NCBI GenBank assembly: GCA_902489955.1
Contig: CABUBY010000113.1
Span: 1 to 5,454, forward strand
From: an uncultured Collinsella sp.
Lineage (GTDB): Bacteria > Actinomycetota > Coriobacteriia > Coriobacteriales > Coriobacteriaceae
Reading direction: 5' to 3'
Length of the DNA stretch: 5,454 bases
Positions 1-5,454 of this stretch are shown one piece after another. Below the pieces are notes generated by a model. The model saw only the letters and a program-made list of their open reading frames with translations. It was not told the origin of the DNA and ran no database searches. The translations under genes were made by a program, and so were the position numbers. Numbering within the stretch: the stretch's first letter is position 1; every line of letters starts with the position of its first letter.

Positions 1-329
1 ACCAGGGCAATGTCGCCGTCTGGCGCGGCCTGCCCGGCAAGCCACTCGGACTCAAGCTCCACTGGCTCGAAAGCGAAACCAGCATCAAGCTATCCGACCT
101 GCCCGAAGACACGCAAAACCGCCTCAAGGCGGGTATTCCGCAAACAAGTGTCGACGATGCGCAGGACACGATATCCAAGTACCGCCACCAGATCGACGAG
201 GAGCAGACCCGCCAGGTGATCGACGCGCAAACGATTCGCGACAACACCAATCAGGGATCGACCTCCGAATCAGATTCCGAGAAAACCGCCGAACAGTCCG
301 CCGAGGCCGAAGCCTCCGATAAGAATTAG
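1..329 (+). CDS. pstP: PP2C-family Ser/Thr protein phosphatase, C-terminal extracytoplasmic part (5' end outside window)
   Basis: This is the last 108 codons of a gene entering from the left, read in the frame starting at base 3 and ending at TAG 327-329. The catalytic PP2C domain and the membrane helix are not in the window. What is seen is an opening segment, QGNVAVWRGLPGKPLG, which matches the pattern that follows the membrane helix in actinobacterial PstP phosphatases (a 'V-x-V-x-R-G' strand and a Gly-rich turn). A helical stretch follows (SDLPEDTQNRLKAGIP and onward), then an acidic Glu/Ser-rich tail ending ASDKN. In this family the cytoplasmic domain removes phosphate from Ser/Thr kinases such as PknA/PknB and their targets. 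Only 16 bases separate it from the SEDS-PBP gene, so the two are probably cotranscribed. The identification rests on a short non-catalytic segment plus synteny with pstP-rodA-pbpA-pknB, so the family call is good but not certain. Confidence 0.78.
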   Translation, partial: QGNVAVWRGLPGKPLGLKLHWLESETSIKLSDLPEDTQNRLKAGIPQTSVDDAQDTISKYRHQIDEEQTRQVIDAQTIRDNTNQGSTSESDSEKTAEQSAEAEASDKN

Positions 330-337
330 AAAGGGAG
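330..337 (+). promoter_or_regulatory. Ribosome binding site for the SEDS-PBP fusion gene
   Basis: AAAGGGAG lies 8 bases upstream of ATG 346, a good Shine-Dalgarno match at ideal spacing. It overlaps the in-frame GTG at 337, so that GTG (three codons upstream of the ATG) is unlikely to be the start. It sits directly after the phosphatase stop codon, as expected inside an operon. Confidence 0.8.
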
Positions 338-345
338 TGCCGCTT

Positions 346-3216
346 ATGAGTCGCCGCAACACCGAGCTGCTCTTGCTCATCGCCTCGGCGTTCCCCGTCA
401 TCCTGCTGTATGCGATGTACGTCCTCACCGCGGGCGCTGCCATCTCCTTTGAGACGCTCGCCGTACCGATCGGCCTCTTTGCCGCCTTTGCCGCGGCCCA
501 CATTGCCGTGCGCATCTTGGCGCCCGGTGCCGACCCCGCCATCCTGCCCATCGTATTTATACTTTCGGGCATCGGCATCACGTTTGTGACGCGTCTCGCC
601 CCCGCTCTCGCCATCTCACAGCTCATCATCCTGTTTGTCTCGGTGGCCCTGATGGTGGGAACGCTCGCGTTGGTTAAGAACCTCGACGTGGTCATGCGCT
701 ACAAGTACACCTTTGGCATCATCGGCATCATTCTGCTGATGCTGCCTATCTTTATCGGCACCACGATCTCGGGCTCCAAGCTGTGGATTCGCATCGCGGG
801 CTTTACCATCCAGCCCGGCGAGTTCGCCAAGGTCTTTATCGTGCTGTTCCTGGCCGGGTACCTGGCCGAGAACCGCGAGCTGCTCTCCATCTCCAACCGC
901 AAGATCTTGGGCTTTAAGATCCCTCGCCTGCGACTGCTACTGCCGTTGTTTGCCGTGTGGGGTGTGTGCCTGCTCGTCGTCGTCTTCGAACGCGACCTGG
1001 GTTCGGCCGTGCTGTTCTACACCATCTTCTTGCTGATGCTCTACGTTGCCACGGGGCGCTTTTCGTATGTCGTTATCGGCCTTGCGCTCTTAGCCGTTGG
1101 AGCCGTGGGCGCCTACAAGTTCCTGTCTCACGTTCAGGTGCGTTTCCAGGTTTGGGTCGATCCGTTTAAGGACGCCCAGGGTCAGGGCTACCAGATCGTC
1201 CAGTCGCTCTTCTCGCTTGCCGATGGCGGTCTGGTCGGTGTTGGCATCGGCAACGGCATGGCCAACAACATCCCTGTCGTCGAGTCCGACTTTATCTTCT
1301 CGGCTATCGGCGAGGAGATGGGCCTTTTGGGCGGCGGCGCCGTGCTCATCCTGTTTATGCTCTTTGCCGTGCGTGGCCTGACCACAGCTGCCCGCGCAAA
1401 GTCCGACCTCGCCGCCTTTAGCGCCACCGGTCTTACGGCAGCCATCAGCTTCCAGGCCTTCTTGATCGTTGGCGGCGTTACCCGCCTGATCCCGCTGACC
1501 GGCGTCACCCTGCCCTTTATGAGCCAGGGCGGCTCCTCGCTGCTGGCGAGCTTTATCATCGTCGCGCTCCTGCTGCGCGCCGGTGACGAGGCTACCGGAC
1601 GCGAGGCCGAGCTTACCGGCACCGGCACCATGGCCGCCATCACCGATGATCAGGTCGCATCTGCCGCCGCCCCGACGGGCACGCGCTTTGCCACCTCGTC
1701 TTCCTACGGCAGCGGCAGCCATTCCGTCGGCTCGCGCATGCGACGTCGCCTGCTCGACACGCCTGAATCCGGTGTGCTCGGCCGCGTTGCGCTCGCCAAC
1801 CGTCTAACCCGCGCGGTGCTCGCCTTTACGGCGCTGTTCGCCATCCTTATCGGGAACCTCACCTATGTCCAGGTCATTAAGGCCAAGGACTATCAGGACA
1901 TGCCGACCAACAACCACACCATCGCCCGCTCCAAGTACATCCAGCGCGGCTCCATCATCACGTCCGACGGCGTGACGCTGGCCGAGTCGCTGCAGCAGGA
2001 GGACGGCACCTACGTACGCTCCTACCCCAACGGTAACCTGGCAGCGCACGTGGTTGGCTACGTGAGCCAGCAGTATGGCACCACCGCCATCGAGAGCGTC
2101 ATGAACGACACGCTCACCGGTTCTAAGGACTACTCTAGCTGGAACAACGCCATCGCGTCGCTCGCGGGCCAGACCCAGCCGGGCAACACCGCCAAGCTCA
2201 CCATCGACTCGCGTATCCAGACGGCGGCCGAGCAGGCACTCAAGGGCTTTAAGGGCGCTGTAGTGGTCATCGACCCGCGTACCGGCGCGGTGCTCGCATG
2301 TGCCAGCTCGCCCACCTACGACAACACCAACATCGATGCCCTGCTGCAGACGGGCGGCGGCGAGGACGGCTCCATGTACAATCGCGCCATGGACGCGCTG
2401 TACACGCCGGGCTCAACGTTTAAGGTCGTTACGCTTTCCGCGGCACTCGAGACCGGTACCTCCAGCCTTACCAGCACCTACCAGGCGCCCGGCTCCATGG
2501 ACATCGGCAACGCACCGGTCACCAACTCTGCCAACGAGAGCTACGGCACCATCAGCCTGCAGCAGGCCTTTGCCGTGTCCTCCAACGTCGTCTTTGGCCA
2601 GGTGGCAAACGAAGTTGGCGCAAACACGCTCGTACAGTTTGCCAACGCCTTTGGCTACGGCCAAAAGCTCGGCCAGGACCTGACCTCCGCGGCCTCCATC
2701 ATGGCCGACCCGTCGCTCATGACCGAGTGGGAGACCGCCTGGGCCGGCGCCGGCCAGCCTGTCGGCATGGACCACACGCCCGGCCCGCAGACCACCGTCA
2801 TGCAAAACGCCGTGATTGCCGCCGCCATCGCCAACAGTGGCGTGGTCATGGACCCGTACTTTGTAGCCCAGGTACTTGCCCCGGACGGAACCGTGGTCAA
2901 GACCACGCAGTCCCGCTCGCTGGGGCAGGCCGTCAGCTCCGCCACGGCCGACCAGGTCAAGCAGGCCATGCTTGCCGTCGTCCAGTCCGGCACCGGCACC
3001 GATGCCCAGATCCCCGGCGTCAAGGTCGCCGGCAAGACCGGCTCGGCCGAGACCGGCGGCACCAACGTCAACTCTATGTTCGTTGGCTTTGCACCTTACG
3101 ATTCACCCACGGTCGCCATCTCGGTGGCCTTGGAGGATTTCGACAAGCATGACGTCAAGGCCGCCAAGATCGCCGGTATCGTCCTGACCGCGGCGCTTGC
3201 CGCACAGGGAGCGTGA
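346..3216 (+). CDS. rodA-pbpA: RodA/FtsW (SEDS) glycosyltransferase fused to class B penicillin-binding protein (PbpA-like transpeptidase)
   Basis: This 956-residue bifunctional peptidoglycan synthase starts at ATG 346, chosen for its AAAGGGAG site. Residues 1-413 are a full SEDS unit with about 12 hydrophobic helices, as in actinobacterial RodA. Visible family motifs are GSKLWIRI (143-150), QPGEFAK (156-162), ERDLGSA (215-221), GQGYQIVQS (from 279), SDFIF with the putative catalytic Asp315, and PLTGVTLPFMSQGGSS (383-398). Residues 414-485 are a Ser/Thr/Gly/Ala-rich linker ending in Arg-rich sequence. Residues 490-510 form another membrane helix. QRGSI (533-537) opens the PBP N-terminal region, and the transpeptidase (about 636-955) has all three motifs: S690-T-F-K693, S745-S-N747 and K897-T-G-S900. 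By family, the first half polymerises lipid II into glycan outside the membrane and the second half crosslinks the peptides. Both halves look intact. Elsewhere they are usually separate adjacent genes, and rodA and pbpA adjoin in M. tuberculosis. RodA-type (elongation) fits better than FtsW by context. Confidence 0.95.
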   Translation: MSRRNTELLLLIASAFPVILLYAMYVLTAGAAISFETLAVPIGLFAAFAAAHIAVRILAPGADPAILPIVFILSGIGITFVTRLAPALAISQLIILFVSVALMVGTLALVKNLDVVMRYKYTFGIIGIILLMLPIFIGTTISGSKLWIRIAGFTIQPGEFAKVFIVLFLAGYLAENRELLSISNRKILGFKIPRLRLLLPLFAVWGVCLLVVVFERDLGSAVLFYTIFLLMLYVATGRFSYVVIGLALLAVGAVGAYKFLSHVQVRFQVWVDPFKDAQGQGYQIVQSLFSLADGGLVGVGIGNGMANNIPVVESDFIFSAIGEEMGLLGGGAVLILFMLFAVRGLTTAARAKSDLAAFSATGLTAAISFQAFLIVGGVTRLIPLTGVTLPFMSQGGSSLLASFIIVALLLRAGDEATGREAELTGTGTMAAITDDQVASAAAPTGTRFATSSSYGSGSHSVGSRMRRRLLDTPESGVLGRVALANRLTRAVLAFTALFAILIGNLTYVQVIKAKDYQDMPTNNHTIARSKYIQRGSIITSDGVTLAESLQQEDGTYVRSYPNGNLAAHVVGYVSQQYGTTAIESVMNDTLTGSKDYSSWNNAIASLAGQTQPGNTAKLTIDSRIQTAAEQALKGFKGAVVVIDPRTGAVLACASSPTYDNTNIDALLQTGGGEDGSMYNRAMDALYTPGSTFKVVTLSAALETGTSSLTSTYQAPGSMDIGNAPVTNSANESYGTISLQQAFAVSSNVVFGQVANEVGANTLVQFANAFGYGQKLGQDLTSAASIMADPSLMTEWETAWAGAGQPVGMDHTPGPQTTVMQNAVIAAAIANSGVVMDPYFVAQVLAPDGTVVKTTQSRSLGQAVSSATADQVKQAMLAVVQSGTGTDAQIPGVKVAGKTGSAETGGTNVNSMFVGFAPYDSPTVAISVALEDFDKHDVKAAKIAGIVLTAALAAQGA

Positions 3217-3266
3217 TGCCCATGATCGAATCGGACACCCGAGGCGCGCCGCGGCCGAAGAGTTAG
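3216..3266 (+). CDS. Possible 16-codon small ORF overlapping the SEDS-PBP stop (doubtful)
   Basis: ATG 3216 shares one base with the upstream TGA (TGATG), a usual arrangement for translational coupling, and runs 16 codons to TAG 3264-3266 (MPMIESDTRGAPRPKS). AGGGAG at 3206-3211 lies 4 bases before this ATG and 10 before the second ATG at 3222, so ribosome loading is plausible. The peptide has no motif I recognise. It could be a leader peptide affecting kinase expression, a relic of a lost gene, or chance. With no conservation data I treat it as a weak candidate. Confidence 0.2.
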   Translation: MPMIESDTRGAPRPKS

Positions 3267-3278
3267 CGGCAACGCGCC
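3243..3278 (+). other. Imperfect GC-rich inverted repeat in the gap before the kinase gene
   Basis: GGCGCGCCGC (3243-3252) can pair with GCGG (3266-3269) and CGCGCC (3273-3278), giving 6 bp plus 4 bp separated by a three-base bulge, with a 13-base loop. No T-run follows, so it is not a standard intrinsic terminator. It could be an RNA structure that tunes expression or stability between the two genes, or simply a by-product of GC-rich sequence. The rest of 3217-3348 shows no convincing promoter. Confidence 0.25.
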
Positions 3279-3338
3279 ACACGGCCCCAGCGGCCACATC
3301 GTAGGTACTACACACATCGTTGAGCGAATAGTTATGTT

Positions 3339-3343
3339 AGGAG
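3339..3343 (+). promoter_or_regulatory. Ribosome binding site deciding the kinase start
   Basis: AGGAG lies 5 bases before ATG 3349. The alternative in-frame ATG at 3334 has no purine-rich site at proper distance and would place this motif inside the coding region. Starting at 3349 gives an N-terminus of MEQRVLGGRYLL, which matches the usual short lead-in of PknB-type kinases. Confidence 0.72.
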
Positions 3344-3348
3344 CAGGA

Positions 3349-5310
3349 ATGGAACAGAGGGTCCTCGGGGGAAGATACCTCCTCAAGGATAAGGTGGGAA
3401 CGGGCGGCATGGCGACCGTCTACCGTGCACAGGACCAGGTCCTCGACCGCACGGTCGCCGTCAAGATCATGCTGCCGCAGTATGCCGGCGACGCAACCTT
3501 CGCCGCACGCTTTAAGCAGGAGGCCCAGGCAGCAGCCGGTCTCTCCTCCCCCTATATCGTGGGCGTCTACGATTGGGGCAAGGACGGCGACACCTATTAC
3601 ATCGTCATGGAGTACCTGCGCGGCACCGACCTTAAGAGCGGCATCAAGAGCCACGGCGCCCTCGACCCCAAGAAGGTCGCCCAGATCGGCTCGCAGATCA
3701 GCTCTGCGCTTTCGGTCGCCCACAAGCACGAGATCATCCACCGCGACATTAAGCCGCAGAACATCATGGTGCTGCCCGACGGCAACATCAAGGTGATGGA
3801 CTTTGGCATCGCGCGTGCCAAGAACAGCCACCTCACGCAAGACAACAACGTGCTGGGAACCGCCCACTACGTCAGCCCCGAGCAGACCCGCGGTCAGGAC
3901 CTCGGCCCCACCTCGGATATCTACTCGCTGGGCGTCGTGATGTACGAGTGCGCCACCGGCCGCGTTCCCTTTGACGGTGACGACGCCATCTCGGTCGCAC
4001 TCAAGCAGGTCAACGAGCTGCCTATTCCGCCGAGCCAGATCAACTCCGGTGTCGACGCCGACCTTGAGCGCATCATCCTCAAGTGCATGGAGAAAGACCC
4101 GGCAAACCGCTTCCAGACCGCCGACGAGCTGCGTCAGGTGCTCAACAGCTACCTGTCGGGCCGTGCCGTCAACGTCTCGGAGCCCACGCGCATCATCGGT
4201 GCCCCCGGTGAGCTGGGCGCCACCAAGACTCGCGAGCTTTCCGATCAGACGCGCGCCATGGTGCGTCCCGTCTCGGGCGTGAGCGGCCAGAATACCACCC
4301 GTAGCTCGGTTTCGGGCTCCACCGGCTCCTACGAGGTCGAAAAGCCCAAATCCAACAAGAACAAGATCATCGCCGCCGTGGTGGCAGCCGTTGCCGTCAT
4401 CGGCATCGTGGTGGCCTTTGCCACAGGACTCTTTGGCGGCGAGCAGGTCACCGTGCCCGATGTGCTGGGCAAGGACCAGCAGACTGCCGTCGAGCTGATC
4501 AAGGAAGCCGGCCTCGAGGTCGGCACCATCGACCAAAGCTACAACGACGATGTCGACGAGGGCAAGGTCGCCGAGCAGACGCCCAACGGCAACACCAAGA
4601 AGGCCAAGGGCACCAAGGTGAACCTGGTAATCTCCAAGGGTCCCAAGCCCTCCGAGAAGGTTGAGGTTCCCCATCTTGTCGGCCTGACCAAGGACCAGGC
4701 CGAGGCCGCGCTGGCAAGCGTTGGCCTGAAGGGCAACGCCTCCGAGGAGGCCAACGAGGCCGATGAGGGTCAGGTCTTTGAGCAGGGCACCGAAGCCGGT
4801 AAGGAAGTCGCGAAGGGCACGACCATCTCGTACAAGGTCTCGAGCGGCCCGGATACCACGTCCGTCCCCGATCTGACCGACATGACCGAGGCCCAGGCGC
4901 GCAACGCCCTCGATATGGCAGGCTTTGGCGTCGACGTTAGCTACCAGGAGAACGACTCGGTTACCGAGGGCACCGTGATCAGCTGGAACCCCAGTGGCAA
5001 GCAGAAGCCCGGCGCCACGATTACCGTCGTCATTGCCAAGAAGTCCGGCAAGGCCAGTGTTCCGGGCAACCTGTACGGCAAGAGCATCTCCGCCGCCGTC
5101 ACCGCGCTCAACAACGCCGGTTTCTATAACATCGGCTTCTGTGACCAGAACGGCAATCCCGTAAGCGGTAACGAGGATGCCACCGTTACGGGCGTCTCCC
5201 CCACCGGCAAGCAGTCCACCGACAGCACGATCACGCTAACAGTCGCACTTTCTGGCTCGGGCTCTGACTCTGGCTCGGGCACGGGTGACGATTCCGGTAC
5301 GAACAACTAG
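3349..5310 (+). CDS. pknB: PknB-type membrane Ser/Thr protein kinase with four PASTA repeats
   Basis: The protein has 653 residues from ATG 3349. The cytoplasmic kinase domain (about 10-275) has a complete active site: glycine loop GTGGMATVY (17-25), ATP-binding Lys39, catalytic loop HRDIKPQN (131-138, Asp133), DFG (151-153), and activation segment ending GTAHYVSPEQ (170-179). Residues 276-339 are a Ser/Thr-rich juxtamembrane linker. One helix spans about 340-358. Four PASTA repeats follow outside the cell: 367-432, 438-501, 504-568 and a divergent one at 569-634, then a Ser/Gly/Asp tail. In this family the PASTA repeats bind muropeptides or lipid II and the kinase phosphorylates division and cell-wall proteins. 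The last gene of the unit, it follows the synthase after a 132-bp gap and is closed by a terminator. An oddity is TQD (163-165) in the activation loop, where M. tuberculosis PknB has TQT. The family is certain; pknB rather than pknA follows from the PASTA repeats. Confidence 0.96.
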   Translation: MEQRVLGGRYLLKDKVGTGGMATVYRAQDQVLDRTVAVKIMLPQYAGDATFAARFKQEAQAAAGLSSPYIVGVYDWGKDGDTYYIVMEYLRGTDLKSGIKSHGALDPKKVAQIGSQISSALSVAHKHEIIHRDIKPQNIMVLPDGNIKVMDFGIARAKNSHLTQDNNVLGTAHYVSPEQTRGQDLGPTSDIYSLGVVMYECATGRVPFDGDDAISVALKQVNELPIPPSQINSGVDADLERIILKCMEKDPANRFQTADELRQVLNSYLSGRAVNVSEPTRIIGAPGELGATKTRELSDQTRAMVRPVSGVSGQNTTRSSVSGSTGSYEVEKPKSNKNKIIAAVVAAVAVIGIVVAFATGLFGGEQVTVPDVLGKDQQTAVELIKEAGLEVGTIDQSYNDDVDEGKVAEQTPNGNTKKAKGTKVNLVISKGPKPSEKVEVPHLVGLTKDQAEAALASVGLKGNASEEANEADEGQVFEQGTEAGKEVAKGTTISYKVSSGPDTTSVPDLTDMTEAQARNALDMAGFGVDVSYQENDSVTEGTVISWNPSGKQKPGATITVVIAKKSGKASVPGNLYGKSISAAVTALNNAGFYNIGFCDQNGNPVSGNEDATVTGVSPTGKQSTDSTITLTVALSGSGSDSGSGTGDDSGTNN

Positions 5311-5360
5311 TCGCCACCCCACCGCTCATCACGGCTTTCGCCGCAAACATATTCGCTCAC

Positions 5361-5402
5361 AGGCGCCCGCTTGCTCCCCCAGCAAGCGGGCGCCTCGTTT
5401 TT
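5361..5402 (+). terminator. Strong Rho-independent terminator after the kinase gene
   Basis: AGGCGCCCGCTTGCT (5361-5375) and AGCAAGCGGGCGCCT (5381-5395) form a perfect 15-bp stem with a CCCCC loop. CG and then five T (5398-5402) follow. It begins 50 bases past the kinase stop and should end the phosphatase-synthase-kinase transcript. There is no A-run before the left arm, so it is directional for the plus strand. Confidence 0.93.
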
Positions 5403-5421
5403 GACATGGCATGAACCAGAA

Positions 5422-5450
5422 GAGCCCGGCACCGTAGCGGTACCGGGCTC
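5422..5450. terminator. Second hairpin at window end, possible backup or convergent-gene terminator
   Basis: GAGCCCGGCACCG (5422-5434) pairs with CGGTACCGGGCTC (5438-5450), giving 8 bp, one C-A mismatch and 4-bp closure around a TAG loop. Only GATA follows before the window ends, so a plus-strand T-run cannot be judged. On the minus strand the stem is followed by TTCTGGTTC, only weakly T-rich. It could be a second terminator, the terminator of a convergent gene, or another structured element. Confidence 0.45.
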
Positions 5451-5454
5451 GATA

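Noticed and set aside
337..345. GTG at 337 as start of the SEDS-PBP gene
   Set aside because: It overlaps the Shine-Dalgarno AAAGGGAG, which is placed ideally for ATG 346, and has no site of its own.
1090..1722. Minus-strand open frame (210 codons) opposite the SEDS domain
   Set aside because: It is a shadow of the coding strand with low-complexity Ala/Gly/Arg/Asp composition and no plausible domain.
1738..1740. ATG at codon 465 as an internal start giving a separate PBP
   Set aside because: No ribosome binding site precedes it (the upstream sequence is GGCAGCCATTCCGTCGGC), and the frame is continuous from the SEDS part, so a single polypeptide is favoured. A minor internal product cannot be excluded.
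3283..3333. Promoter for the kinase gene in the gap (TAGGTA at 3302 or the TTGAGC stretch near 3320)
   Set aside because: No -35/-10 pair with 16-18 base spacing was found, and the TTGAGC stretch is too close to the start codon.
3334..3348. ATG at 3334 as start of the kinase gene
   Set aside because: There is no ribosome binding site before it, whereas AGGAG at 3339-3343 serves ATG 3349 and the resulting N-terminus fits the family.
3337..4674. Long minus-strand open frame (445 codons) opposite the kinase gene
   Set aside because: It lies antisense to a clear kinase with intact motifs. Its translation is a Gly/Val/Leu/Asp/His-rich product with no recognisable domain, as expected from the mirror of GC-biased codons.
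4447..5250. PASTA region as a recent DNA tandem repeat
   Set aside because: The repeats share a protein fold pattern but are diverged in sequence and have no long shared DNA words, so they are old domain duplications and not a nucleotide repeat array.
5401..5406. TTGACA as a -35 promoter box
   Set aside because: It begins in the terminator T-run, and 17 bases downstream there is only GC-rich hairpin sequence with no -10-like element.

Overview
The window is a GC-rich stretch with three genes in a row, all on the plus strand, from what looks like an actinobacterium. Gene order and protein style point to the class Coriobacteriia, and a Collinsella-like gut genus is my best guess. That assignment comes from recall of family features, not from a search.

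Layout. Positions 1-329 hold the 3' end of a membrane-anchored PP2C-type Ser/Thr phosphatase (PstP-like), of which only the extracytoplasmic C-terminus is present. Sixteen bases later, 346-3216 encodes a 956-residue protein. Its N-terminal ~413 residues are a complete 12-helix RodA/FtsW (SEDS) glycosyltransferase and its C-terminal ~470 residues are a complete class B penicillin-binding protein (PbpA-like transpeptidase), joined by a Ser/Thr/Gly/Ala-rich linker. A 132-bp gap (3217-3348) follows, with a possible 16-codon reading frame and a weak imperfect hairpin. Then 3349-5310 encodes a 653-residue PknB-type kinase with one transmembrane helix and four PASTA repeats. A strong intrinsic terminator (perfect 15-bp stem plus T-run) at 5361-5402 closes the unit, and another hairpin lies at the very end of the window.

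How the genes fit together. The order phosphatase - SEDS polymerase - class B PBP - PASTA kinase matches the actinobacterial pstP-rodA-pbpA-pknA-pknB cluster known from Mycobacterium tuberculosis, with two differences: rodA and pbpA are one polypeptide, and pknA is absent. The fusion protein would polymerise and crosslink peptidoglycan. The kinase would sense muropeptides or lipid II through its PASTA repeats and phosphorylate cell-envelope and division proteins, and the phosphatase would reverse this.

Most worth a second look are the single-chain SEDS-PBP synthase with its predicted cytoplasmic Ser/Thr-rich linker, the Thr-Gln-Asp activation-loop motif in the kinase (Asp where PknB has its second phospho-threonine), the missing pknA, and the divergent fourth PASTA repeat. 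I see no mobile elements, CRISPR arrays, tRNA or rRNA genes.
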